Shown in pieces: positions 34,175 to 43,860 of a stretch of 64,000 nt of DNA. Source of the stretch: Ilyomonas sp965214235. Its GTDB lineage: Bacteria > Bacteroidota > Bacteroidia > Chitinophagales > Chitinophagaceae. Each line of letters begins with the position of its first letter. Position 1 is the stretch's first letter. The translations under genes were made by a program, and so were the position numbers. The stretch is taken from NCBI GenBank assembly GCA_965214235.1, contig CBDCBH010000002.1, forward strand, positions 1,178,001-1,242,000. Reading direction: 5' to 3'. Below the pieces are notes generated by a model. It saw only the letters and a program-made list of their open reading frames with translations, was not told the DNA's origin and did not search any database.

Positions 34175-37030
34175 ATGAAAAAAATTATTCTGTTTTTTTT
34201 CATGTTAACAGCTATCGCTCTTCATGCGCAAACTACTCTTCGTGGAAAAGTAACCGATAGCAGCCATCATCCGTTGCGCTCTGCCAGCGTTCAATTAAAT
34301 CGCGATAGCGGCAACGTTACGTTAAACGAAACCATAACCGACAGCCTTGGTAATTTTTCATTTAATAATATTTATAAAGGTAAATACATCATTACGGTTT
34401 CATTTGTTGGTTACGGCACTTCGTCAACCCTTATAAATGCAGGAGCCGACAGTGTTACAGCCGTTGCCAATGTTGTTCTTACAAAAGCCATAGGAACGCT
34501 TGCCGGTGTTACGGTTACCGCAACCGAACCTGCTGTTACACAAAAGGCAGATACCATTCAGTACAGCGCCAACCAATACAAAGTAAACCCTGATGCTACG
34601 AGTGAAGATTTAATAAAAAAGATGCCCGGTATTACGGTTGGATCGGATGGAACAGTTACGGCGCATGGCGATCAGGTGAAAAAGGTTTTGTTAGATGGCA
34701 AAGAATATTTTGGTGATGATGCTACTGCAACGCTACGCAATTTGCCTGCGGAAATTATTGATAAAATTCAGGTGTTTGATAAATTGAGCGACCAGGCGCA
34801 GTTTACCGGATTTGATGATGGCAACTCGCAGCGCACAATTAACATAGTTACCAAAGGAGGATTGAGAAACAGCCAGTTTGGAAAAGTATATGCCGGTTAT
34901 GGCACGGATGATCGTTATACGGCAGGCGGCAACATAAATTTCTTTAATGGTGACAGAAGAATTGGAATTATTGGTTTAAGCAACAATATCAACCAGCAAA
35001 ATTTTTCGCAGCAAGATATTTTAGGTGTGTTAAGCAGTGGCAGCAACAGCAATGGCCGTGGCGGAAGCGGAGGTCAATACGGCGGCGGTGGCAGAGGTGG
35101 ACAGGGCGGTTCCGGCGGCACCAATAATTTTTTAACCGGTACATCAAACGGCATTAACTCAACCAATTCGTTTGGTATTAATTACACCGATGTTTGGGCT
35201 AAAAACCTTACTGTTACCGGCTCTTATTTTTTCAACAACAGTAAAAACATAACATTACAAAATACCAACCGGCAAAACCTTATTAGCGAGGATAGCAGCT
35301 TGTTTTATAAAGAGAATCAGAACAGCTCAAACAACAACTATAACAACCGCTTTAATGTGCGGATGGAATATAAATTAGACAGCGCCAATCAGTTTGTATT
35401 TACTCCGGTTGTAAGCTTTCAAAACAACAGCTCAAAAAGTCTTACGGCAGGCACCAATACTTTAGAAGATGGTAAGATTTTAAGTGATATTATAAACAAT
35501 AACAACACCACTACAACGGGTTATAACTTCAGCGCCAATTTGTTGTACCGACATGCTTTTCACAAGCGGGGCAGAAGCATTTCGTTTGGTGTTACACCTG
35601 GCTTAAATGATAATACCGGCACCACTTATCAAAACATTTTTAATAACGACACAACAACGAATAACGGCGCTGATTCAACACAATTATTAAGAGATAGGAA
35701 CTCGCACACCAAATCAATTTCAGGCAATATTGTTTATACAGAGCCGGTGGGTAAAAAAGCGATGATTCAATGGAATTACAATCCATCTTATCAATACAGC
35801 ACATCCAAACAATTAACCAGTAACTATGATGAAGCTTCTCATAAATACAACTTGTTAGACACCAGCTTAAGCAATCTTTTCAATAATATTATTGTTAGAC
35901 ACAACACAGGCTTGAGTTACCGCATTGGCGACCGCTTTAATAATTTTATGGTTGGTTTAAATTACCAATATACCGATATGAAAAGCGATCAAACCTATCC
36001 GCTGGCGCTAACCATTCATAAAACGTTCAGTAACCTGTTGCCCAATGTAATGTTTAATAAAAAAATAAATTCTAAATCTACTCTCCGTATTTTTTATCGT
36101 GCTTCCACACAAACACCATCTGTTACACAGTTGCAAAACGTTTATAATAACAACAATCCATTGTATGTTACCACCGGCAACCCTAATTTAAAACAAGCGT
36201 TTAATAACACATTAGCGTTGCGCTACACTTACACAAACACTGAAAAATCAAGCTCATTCTTTTTTAATACTTATATTCAGCAAAGCAACAACTACATCAC
36301 CAATGCTACTTACACAGCCCGCAGAGATTCTATGCTAACAAAAAGCGTGATTCTTGCTTCAGGCTCTGAATTAAGCAAACCTGTAAACCTCAACGGATAC
36401 TGGAACTACCGCTCACTTGCAACTTATACCTTCCCGCTAAAATTTATAAAAACAAATTTCAGCATCAACGGTGGTTTTACTTACACGAAACAACCAGGAC
36501 TAATCAACAATGCCAATAACCAATCAGAGAATTATGGCTATACGGGAGGTGTTTCTTTTGCAAGTAATATAAGTCAGTATGTTGATTTTACCATAAGCTA
36601 CAATGCTGGTTATAATGAAGTAAAAAACACGTTACAGCCGCAGCTGAACACCACTTATTATTCAGGCAACGGCGTGGTTTCCATTAACTTACTTAGTAAA
36701 AAAGGATGGGTGTTTCATACAGATGTAAATAATCAATTGTACACAGGTTTGTCAAGTGGTTTCAATCAGAATTACACATTGTGGAATGCCAGTGCAGGCA
36801 AGAAATTTTTAAAGAACCAGCGCGGCGATTTACGGTTAAGTGTGTTTGACATTTTGAAGCAAAACCAAAGCATCACGCGCAATGTAACGGAAAGTTATAT
36901 TGAGGATGTACAAACCAACGTTTTACAGCGTTATTTTATGCTCACATTTACTTACAAGGTAAACAATGTGCGAAGCAATAAACAACCAACAAAAGTAGCA
37001 CCTGAAGCACCGTTCAGAGACCGCAATTAA
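34175..37030 (+). CDS. outer-membrane beta-barrel protein with CarboxypepD_reg domain
   Basis: A 951-residue protein with a signal peptide (about 1-18, ending LHAQ). A carboxypeptidase-regulatory-like domain (about 20-105; GKVTDSSHHPLRSASVQL...SFVGYG) and a plug-like region (KKMPGITVGSDGTVTAHGDQVKKVLLDGKEYFGDD) lead into a large outer-membrane beta-barrel (OMP_b-brl_3-like). A Gly-rich low-complexity loop lies at about residues 285-315. The wording of the plug is that of the Bacteroidota 'outer membrane beta-barrel family', TonB-linked transporters without SusD. Cargo unknown. Confidence 0.87.
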   Translation: MKKIILFFFMLTAIALHAQTTLRGKVTDSSHHPLRSASVQLNRDSGNVTLNETITDSLGNFSFNNIYKGKYIITVSFVGYGTSSTLINAGADSVTAVANVVLTKAIGTLAGVTVTATEPAVTQKADTIQYSANQYKVNPDATSEDLIKKMPGITVGSDGTVTAHGDQVKKVLLDGKEYFGDDATATLRNLPAEIIDKIQVFDKLSDQAQFTGFDDGNSQRTINIVTKGGLRNSQFGKVYAGYGTDDRYTAGGNINFFNGDRRIGIIGLSNNINQQNFSQQDILGVLSSGSNSNGRGGSGGQYGGGGRGGQGGSGGTNNFLTGTSNGINSTNSFGINYTDVWAKNLTVTGSYFFNNSKNITLQNTNRQNLISEDSSLFYKENQNSSNNNYNNRFNVRMEYKLDSANQFVFTPVVSFQNNSSKSLTAGTNTLEDGKILSDIINNNNTTTTGYNFSANLLYRHAFHKRGRSISFGVTPGLNDNTGTTYQNIFNNDTTTNNGADSTQLLRDRNSHTKSISGNIVYTEPVGKKAMIQWNYNPSYQYSTSKQLTSNYDEASHKYNLLDTSLSNLFNNIIVRHNTGLSYRIGDRFNNFMVGLNYQYTDMKSDQTYPLALTIHKTFSNLLPNVMFNKKINSKSTLRIFYRASTQTPSVTQLQNVYNNNNPLYVTTGNPNLKQAFNNTLALRYTYTNTEKSSSFFFNTYIQQSNNYITNATYTARRDSMLTKSVILASGSELSKPVNLNGYWNYRSLATYTFPLKFIKTNFSINGGFTYTKQPGLINNANNQSENYGYTGGVSFASNISQYVDFTISYNAGYNEVKNTLQPQLNTTYYSGNGVVSINLLSKKGWVFHTDVNNQLYTGLSSGFNQNYTLWNASAGKKFLKNQRGDLRLSVFDILKQNQSITRNVTESYIEDVQTNVLQRYFMLTFTYKVNNVRSNKQPTKVAPEAPFRDRN

Positions 37031-37422
37031 AAGGACGAAAAACAACCGCCAGCAGCATTGCCCGGAAAAATGCCACCACATTTATAATATACATGCTTCT
37101 ACGGCAAAACTTTCTTTGCGGTTAAGTACTCTTCAATAATAATAAGTTTCACGGCTGGCACTTCAGTCATACTTCATTTCTTTCAGCAAAAAAGTTTTAA
37201 TAACTATTTGCTTTTTCTTTGAAATAACGACAAAGAATCGCTTTTCCTTTTTTATTTTAATAAGATTTTAAAATGAAATCACAAAATTTATTCTTTCCTT
37301 CAAACCCTTGTTGAAAAACAACATCAGATAAAATAATTTTTCACTTTAGCAGTTATCTATTTTTAATTCAAATAAAAGTTTCAAGTTGTGCAACATTTCA
37401 CTGCTAACTAAAAACTACTTAT
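37031..37422. other. 392-bp AT-rich intergenic region
   Basis: No reading frame, hairpin terminator, RNA gene or repeat is apparent. The last 150 bp are very AT-rich and likely hold the promoter of the GYF-domain protein gene, but no exact TAnnTTTG box was found. Confidence 0.5.
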
Positions 37423-38871
37423 ATGCACTACCGCTTACTTCGCAATAATAAAGAAAGTGGGCCTTTCACCGCTTTGCAGCTAAAAGAACTGGGTTTAAAA
37501 CCCTACGATTTATTATGGGCAGAAGGCAGAGGCGCAGCCTGGCAATACGCTTCTGAAATACCCGAATTAAAATTGTTTGCACCTGTAATTGAAGAACAGC
37601 CTTTTGATCGGTTTTTTAAAAAAGACGAAGAAAAAGCAACCGCAAAGCAAACCGTTGTTTCGGAGAAAAAAACAAAGCCCCGCTTTCGTATTTCAGGCGA
37701 TAAAATTATTATGGTAGAAGCCGGAAATATGGAAGTGGCAACCAACGGTATTATTAAAGAAACAACACAAATACGCCTGCCGAAAGAACCTGTTGCAGAA
37801 AAGATTGCAGCAACACCTGATTGGCAGGATATGTATGAGCAATGGCAGCCAGAGCCACAAAAAATGGCGATTAAAAAAGAAGAGCCGGTTGAAGTGGAAA
37901 CCAAATATTCCGAATCGCTCGACGACTTAAAAAAACGTTATGCAGAAAAAGTGTTGAATGAAAAAAGTGAGAAGCGGACTACTTCGCTTTCATCAGCTTC
38001 TGTAAAACAAAACATAATGGCGGCAGTTGCTTTGATAGTGCTGGTTGTTGGCGGTTACATTGGTTATACATTAAAACAAAAAGATGCAGCAAAAACGGCT
38101 GGTACGCCGGTTGTTGAGCGTGCAGATGTTTCGGGCGATAATGTGTTATCGGCACGGCAAAAAGATGATAATAATACTGTAAATAATAACGCTCAAAACA
38201 TACAAAACAATTCAACCCAAAAAAGCAATACCGACATTAATGCCGCACAAATAAAAACTGTGAAACCATCATTTCAAAAACCTGTTGAAACAACAGTTGT
38301 AAAGAACGCAAATGAGAATAAAACACTCACAGCCGATCTTCCTAAAAAAGAAACGAATACAGCAGTAAAAACAAACCCATCAGTCGCAAAAACGGATGAT
38401 AAAACAGTTGCTTTACTCCCCAAAAAAAATAATGCAGTAAAAACAAACGATGTAGCAAATAACAGCAATCCAATTGCACAATCAACCACAAGTAGTACAG
38501 TAAAAAATACAGCAGGCAACACGGTTGCTGCGCCTGTTGCAACACCACCCGCTGTCAAACAAAATGCGCCTAAAAAAATTGATGATTATGTGTCGGTAAA
38601 AAAAATTGGCGGCAATAGCAGCAGTGTTCAAAATGTGCGTTTGCTGGTGAATAACATCAGCGACTTCCCTATTGATTTAGCTGTGATTGATGTACAATAT
38701 TTTGACAGCAAAGGCAAGTATCAAAAAGGAGAAACGATGTTTGTAAAAAATATCGACGGTGGCAACAACGTGGAAATACGCGTACCTGACAGCGATAAAT
38801 CCAGTTCCATCAAATACAAAGTTTCATTGGTAAGTTCCGAAAAGAAAACCTTGTATCTCGTTGGCGATTAA
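37423..38871 (+). CDS. GYF-like domain protein with central TM helix and C-terminal beta domain
   Basis: A 482-residue protein with an unusual architecture. Residues 1-55 (YRLLRNNKESGPFTALQLKELGLKPYDLLWAEG) resemble the GYF_2/DUF4339 domain. A charged region follows, then one transmembrane helix (about 204-223, IMAAVALIVLVVGGYIGYTL), a roughly 160-residue linker rich in Asn, Lys, Thr and Ala, and a C-terminal domain (KKIDDYVSVKKIGG...LLVNNISDFPIDLAVIDVQYFDSKGK) that looks like an FxLYD-type beta-sandwich. With no signal peptide, the GYF part would face the cytoplasm and the beta part the periplasm. Function unknown. Confidence 0.7.
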   Translation: MHYRLLRNNKESGPFTALQLKELGLKPYDLLWAEGRGAAWQYASEIPELKLFAPVIEEQPFDRFFKKDEEKATAKQTVVSEKKTKPRFRISGDKIIMVEAGNMEVATNGIIKETTQIRLPKEPVAEKIAATPDWQDMYEQWQPEPQKMAIKKEEPVEVETKYSESLDDLKKRYAEKVLNEKSEKRTTSLSSASVKQNIMAAVALIVLVVGGYIGYTLKQKDAAKTAGTPVVERADVSGDNVLSARQKDDNNTVNNNAQNIQNNSTQKSNTDINAAQIKTVKPSFQKPVETTVVKNANENKTLTADLPKKETNTAVKTNPSVAKTDDKTVALLPKKNNAVKTNDVANNSNPIAQSTTSSTVKNTAGNTVAAPVATPPAVKQNAPKKIDDYVSVKKIGGNSSSVQNVRLLVNNISDFPIDLAVIDVQYFDSKGKYQKGETMFVKNIDGGNNVEIRVPDSDKSSSIKYKVSLVSSEKKTLYLVGD

Positions 38872-38912
38872 ATGATCGCCTGGCTGCGCCGCTCAACCAT
38901 TAATTTAGCCGC

Positions 38913-40193
38913 ATGAAAACGATTGTTCTTTTCGGCGCAGGTAAATCTTCTTCCGTTTTAATTCAGTACTTAAAACAAACTTCTGCCCAATACAACTGGC
39001 ACTTGTTTGTAGCAGATGCCAACCTGGCTACGGCTGCACAAAAAACGGGCAATCACACTTACGCAACGCCCATCGGCATTGATGTTTACGATGATGAACA
39101 ACGCTCTGCGTTAATTCAAAAAGCAGATGTTGTAATTTCATTATTGCCACCTTTTCTTCATATCCTGATTGCAAAAGACTGTGTTCAATACAACAAACAT
39201 TTGCTCACTGCTTCGTATGTGGATGAACACATTAAGGCTTTGGAAAAAGACATTAAAAACAAAGGCTTGCTGTTTCTCTGCGAGATGGGTCTTGATCCGG
39301 GTATCGACCACATGAGCGCGATGCAACTCATTCATCAAATTCAAAATGAAGGTGGCGTTATTACATCATTCAAATCGCATTGCGGTGGCTTAATAGCACC
39401 CGAAAGCGACGATAATCCGTGGCATTATAAAATAAGCTGGAACCCGCGAAATGTAGTGATGGCAGGTAAAGCCGGCGCGGTGTATAAAGCAAACGGCAAA
39501 CAGATAACTGTTGTTTATGAGCAGTTGTTTACAAACAACCAGAAAGTTTTTATTCCGGAATTTGGTGAATATGCCTGGTATGCCAACCGCGATTCGATAA
39601 GCTATGCAAAACTGTATAATTTACAGAATGCGCACACCTTTATTCGCACCACTTTACGGCATCCGCAGTTTTGTGTTGGATGGAAATATATAATTGATTT
39701 GAAGTTAACCGATGAAGCTGCTTTTTATAATACAGACGAACTTACAATTGCCGGATTTTTTAAAGAGCATAGCAATAGGATAAACAAGATAAAAGATGAT
39801 TTGTTTTTACTGCAATTATCGTATCTCGGCTGGCACGAAGAAACACTTATCAACAAAGGCAAATGCAGTGTGGCAGACGTTCTTCAATTTTTGTTAGAAA
39901 GAAAATTAACGTTGCAACCAACCGATAAAGATTTGGTTGTGATGCTGCATGAAATAGAGTTCACAATAAACAATCAATTGAAAAAAAAGAGCAGTTGTTT
40001 AGCTGTAAAAGGAAACAATAACATAGATACTGCAATGGCGAAAACGGTAGGCTTGCCGCTTGGTATTGCAGCAACTTTACTGCTTCAAAACAAGCTTACA
40101 GAAAGAGGTTTGCACATTCCCATCATCTCCTCCATTTACGAACCAGTTCTGAAGGAATTAAAGCAACACGGAATTGCATTTATTGAGTTTTGA
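38913..40193 (+). CDS. saccharopine dehydrogenase-like protein
   Basis: A 426-residue cytoplasmic oxidoreductase. It has a dinucleotide loop VLFGAGKSSSVLIQYL, VVISLLPPFLHILIAKDC, and LLFLCEMGLDPGIDHMSAMQLI, which is the hallmark of saccharopine reductase/dehydrogenase (L-glutamate-forming) enzymes, followed by SHCGGLIAPESDDNPWHYKISWNPRNVV. The lysine-saccharopine or a related carboxy-amine pathway is likely. Bacteroidota homologues are often annotated this way without direct proof. It starts 41 bp after the previous gene; the two may share a transcript. Confidence 0.87.
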   Translation: MKTIVLFGAGKSSSVLIQYLKQTSAQYNWHLFVADANLATAAQKTGNHTYATPIGIDVYDDEQRSALIQKADVVISLLPPFLHILIAKDCVQYNKHLLTASYVDEHIKALEKDIKNKGLLFLCEMGLDPGIDHMSAMQLIHQIQNEGGVITSFKSHCGGLIAPESDDNPWHYKISWNPRNVVMAGKAGAVYKANGKQITVVYEQLFTNNQKVFIPEFGEYAWYANRDSISYAKLYNLQNAHTFIRTTLRHPQFCVGWKYIIDLKLTDEAAFYNTDELTIAGFFKEHSNRINKIKDDLFLLQLSYLGWHEETLINKGKCSVADVLQFLLERKLTLQPTDKDLVVMLHEIEFTINNQLKKKSSCLAVKGNNNIDTAMAKTVGLPLGIAATLLLQNKLTERGLHIPIISSIYEPVLKELKQHGIAFIEF

Positions 40194-40267
40194 AAATTGT
40201 ATTATGTGTTAAGTAGTACGACTAAGACAAATGGTTTGTGTTTTACAATCTTAATATATGATACACA

Positions 40268-40957
40268 TTACTTACTACTCAATAATTTTTTCTTTAACTC
40301 CATTACACCTTCTGTTGCAGGCTTTTCTATCTTGGTTAAGTTAGGAATAGAACTTACCTGGGGGATGTTTTTATCAATTATAAATTTAGGGATAGAGCGC
40401 GGCGCATAATTAATTAAACCCGCCGCCGGATACACCGCTAACGATGTACCAATGACTACAAAAATATCTGCCTCGCCGGCTGTTTGTGCAGCCTTTACAA
40501 TCAGGGGCACTTCTTCTTCAAACCACACAATATACGGGCGCATTTGCGCACCATCTTCAGCGGTTTGCCCTAATAAAATATCATCCTTAATGTCATAAAT
40601 CAAACGCTCATTTTTTTCGCTTCGCATCTTAAAAATCTCACCATGCAAATGCACAATGTTGGTGCTGCCGCCACGCTCGTGAAGGTCATCGATATTTTGG
40701 GTGATGATGGTTACATCAAAATCCTTTTCTAATTCTGCCAAGCCTGTGTGAGCCGCATTAGGAGCAGCTTTTGCCACATCAGCGCGGCGCTTGTTATAAA
40801 AGTCTAACACCAGCGCGGGGTTCTTTTTCCAGGCACGCGGCGTAGCTACATCTTCTACATTAAAACCTTCCCACAAGCCATCGGTATCACGAAATGTTTT
40901 TAAGCCGCTTTCTGCACTAATGCCCGCGCCGGTGAGAACAACAATATGTTTTTTCAT
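40268..40957 (-). CDS. NAD-dependent protein deacylase (sirtuin), zinc-less
   Basis: A 229-residue Sir2-family protein from ATG 40957; the frame extends upstream but LTGAGISAESGLKTFRD should lie near the N-terminus. It has the NAD loop GAGIS (10-14), QNIDDLHERGG, catalytic His105 in VHLHGE, and Tyr54/Arg57 (FYNKRR), the YxxR pair of SIRT5/CobB-type desuccinylases. The two CxxC pairs that bind structural zinc in most sirtuins are absent, since no cysteines occur between GEIFKMRSEK and the late RPYIVWFEEE. So it would be a class U-like or zinc-less deacylase. Confidence 0.87.
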   Translation of the reverse strand: MKKHIVVLTGAGISAESGLKTFRDTDGLWEGFNVEDVATPRAWKKNPALVLDFYNKRRADVAKAAPNAAHTGLAELEKDFDVTIITQNIDDLHERGGSTNIVHLHGEIFKMRSEKNERLIYDIKDDILLGQTAEDGAQMRPYIVWFEEEVPLIVKAAQTAGEADIFVVIGTSLAVYPAAGLINYAPRSIPKFIIDKNIPQVSSIPNLTKIEKPATEGVMELKKKLLSSK

Positions 40958-41098
40958 GATTAAAGTGAATGATTCAGATTGAATGTAAGATAATGTCGAT
41001 AAATTCAAAAATATTTACCATCAATAATAGCTTCTAAGTAAAGCTTTTAAATTTAGTTTAATCTCTTTATAATAATTTTATCTACCAATTTCGCTTTT

Positions 41099-42528
41099 AT
41101 GAAAAAAGTTTTATTCCTTTTCTTGGCCGTTACGTCCATAACCTTTTCCAATGCTCAAACGATATTAATTAAAGATTTGACTTATGATCCGAATGATGCT
41201 CCGTTTGGTGCTACTCATGTAACTACATATACTCACGACAGTGCTTGTCGTCTTGCCTCTCAAACATCTACCTTACCGCCATCTCTAAATTCTTATACTT
41301 ATTATGCTAATAGTAATCTTTACCAAAACTTGCAGCAAGTTTATAACGGCAGCAACGCGGATGGTTCGTATAATTGGATTAACAATGGACTATCTACATA
41401 TACTTACAATGCGGGCGGTAAAGTAATAAGCCAAATAAATCAGTCATGGAATAGGACTTTGAAAACGTTTTTAAATTCTGATAAAGACACGAATGTTTAT
41501 GATCAGAAAAACAACCTGATCAAGAATTTTTCTCAACAATGGATTGATTCATTACACTCATGGACAACACAGTTTACTAATTACTTTTATTATAACATTA
41601 ATGGTCAAATAGATTCAACCATCAGTGTTGAGGCTACTTTTGGAAAAACAACCAAAACTTATTTTACTTATTATAATTCAGGCAAGCAATTTCAAATTGC
41701 AACCTACAATTATTTAGATTCTTTAAGAATGTCATTAAGTTCAAGTAATACAACAACACATTATTACGATTCTACAAATTATATCAATAAAGACAGTGTT
41801 GTTTCCGAACCAAGCAATCAGCCTGATTCCTTATTATGGCGGGAAATCGATGTTATTATTAGCTATTACGATCATGCTACCAATAATAAAATCGAGGTTG
41901 ATGGTTTTACTATTGCCAGTAACATTCCGGAGCAAAGCAATACTAAAACTTATTCTTTCTATTCTCGTTGTTCATCTGTATATCCACTTACTCTTATAAA
42001 CTTCTTAGGTGAGCAGCAGAATAGCAGTGTTTTACTACGCTGGCAAACTGCAAATGAAGTCAATACCTCGTCTTTTTTCATTGAGCGAAGTACTGATGAC
42101 GAACATTTTATTAAAATTGATAGTGTAACTTCTTTAGGAAGCAGCACAAACAATAACAGCTATTCTTACCTTGATAATAATGCCATGCTAATGAATGTAA
42201 CAAAATTATACTATCGGTTAATTGAGGTAGATAAAAACGGTGCCAATACTTATAGCAAAGTGGTGGTGCTTAACACTTCTGCAAATAAACCATCCATTTA
42301 TGTATCACCTAATCCAATAGTTGATATTGTAAAACTTTATGCAATTACAATAATCAACAATGCATTGATTACTATTACGACATGCAGGGCAAAGTTTTGT
42401 ATTCCGCTTCGCAAGATATTAAGGCAGGCAACAATGTAACTATTAATGCTTCTCGCTTTGCCAAAGGAATGTACATAATTACCATTCAGTCGGCTACAAC
42501 CAAACAACAATTAAAAATTATAAAATAA
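41099..42528 (+). pseudogene. secreted protein with frameshifted T9SS type A sorting domain
   Basis: From ATG 41099 the frame has a signal peptide (MKKVLFLFLAVTSITFSNAQ), a Tyr/Asn/Ser/Thr-rich repeat region (YTYYANSNLYQ, YFYYNINGQIDSTISVEATFG), and VSPNPIVDIVKLY, the usual entry to a type A T9SS domain, then goes out of frame at 42340 and ends at 42439. The +1 frame continues DYYYYDMQGKVLYSASQDIKAG...ASRFAKGMYIITIQ...QLKIIK to TAA 42526-42528, a complete sorting signal. Adding one T after 42340 restores one protein. Without it, export would fail. Confidence 0.75.
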
Positions 42529-42603
42529 GAGAGAACATATATAAGAGCTGGACGCTTAGTTATCACTTTTATTTTATTGTTTCTTTGCAGTTTTATCGCA
42601 GCC

Positions 42604-43860
42604 ATGATCAAACTCTTTTACAACCTTTTTACTTCACTGTACCCAACCGGCGCAAAATTGCTGGCGTCATTCAACAACAAAAAAGCAAAGCTTTGGATAG
42701 AAGGAAGAAAAGATGTGTTTACTTATTTACACAGCAAATTTGAAGTAAAAACAAACCCTGTCATTTGGTTTCATTGTGCATCGCTTGGCGAGTTTGAGCA
42801 AGGTAAACCGGTGATGGAAGTCTTAAAAAAAAACCATCCGCAACACAAACTTTTAATTACTTTTTTTTCTCCTTCGGGATACCAGATACGAAAAAATTAT
42901 GCAGGTGCCGATGCGATATGTTATCTGCCGATGGACAGCAAAAAAAACGCACAGCAATTCATTAAAATTGTAAAACCTTCATTGGTTGTATTCATTAAAT
43001 ATGAGTTTTGGTATTACTATCTAACCGAAGTAAAAAAGCAAAACATTCCGCTTTTATTAGTGTCGGCTTTATTCAGAAAAAACCAGCCTTTCTTTCAATG
43101 GTATGGCGGCTTTCATAAAACTATGTTAGGCTGCTTCACCCATGTTTTTGTGCAGAATATGGAATCATTGCAATTACTTCAATCTATAAAAATTACCAGC
43201 GTTAGCATTAGCGGCGATACACGCTTTGACCGCGTGTTGCAAACCGCCAGCTATTTTGAACCATTGCCTTTAATAGAAAGTTTTTGCAATGATAAAAAAG
43301 TGCTTGTTGCCGGCAGTACCTGGACGGAAGATGATGAAGAGTTAGACCATTTTGTAACTCATCATCCCGACATGCGTTTTATTATTGCGCCGCACGATAT
43401 TAGTCAAGAACGTTTGCAGGAATGTGAGCGTTTATATAAGCGAACCATCCGCTACTCGCAGTTACAAACATCAATAAAAACAAACGAGGTAAACACTTTA
43501 CTTATTGATAACATTGGCTTGTTAAGTCGCATTTATTTTTATGCCGATATTACTTATGTTGGCGGCGCTTTTGGCGGCGATGGTATTCACAATATTTTAG
43601 AAGCTGCCGTGTTTGCAAAGCCCGTTGTGTTTGGACCCGAACATGATAACTTTCCTGAAACCGATGACCTGATAGAAAAAGGCGGTGCTTTCAGCGTAAA
43701 CAATGCGCTGGAATTGGAAACCATACTAAATAAACTGTTAAGCAATGATGCCTTCAAAACGAGTGCTGGTGCGGCTTCAGGCTTGTTTGTAAAAAACAAT
43801 ACAGGAGCAACCAAAAAGATAATGGATTATATTCAGGCAAAGCGCCTTCTCACCAACTGA
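42604..43860 (+). CDS. waaA: 3-deoxy-D-manno-octulosonic acid (Kdo) transferase
   Basis: A 418-residue GT-B glycosyltransferase that adds Kdo to lipid A at the inner membrane. From ATG 42604 (an upstream TTG frame adds nine doubtful residues) it begins IKLFYNLFTSLYPTGAKLLASF, with WFHCASLGEFEQGKPVMEVLK, ITFFSPSGYQIRKNYAGADAICYLPMD and FIKYEFWYYYLTEVKK in the N-lobe. VLVAGSTWTEDDEEL and YVGGAFGGDGIHNILEAAVFAKPVVFGPEHDNFPET form the C-lobe donor site. All are diagnostic for WaaA. It overlaps the convergent gene by 28 bp. Confidence 0.95.
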   Translation: MIKLFYNLFTSLYPTGAKLLASFNNKKAKLWIEGRKDVFTYLHSKFEVKTNPVIWFHCASLGEFEQGKPVMEVLKKNHPQHKLLITFFSPSGYQIRKNYAGADAICYLPMDSKKNAQQFIKIVKPSLVVFIKYEFWYYYLTEVKKQNIPLLLVSALFRKNQPFFQWYGGFHKTMLGCFTHVFVQNMESLQLLQSIKITSVSISGDTRFDRVLQTASYFEPLPLIESFCNDKKVLVAGSTWTEDDEELDHFVTHHPDMRFIIAPHDISQERLQECERLYKRTIRYSQLQTSIKTNEVNTLLIDNIGLLSRIYFYADITYVGGAFGGDGIHNILEAAVFAKPVVFGPEHDNFPETDDLIEKGGAFSVNNALELETILNKLLSNDAFKTSAGAASGLFVKNNTGATKKIMDYIQAKRLLTN

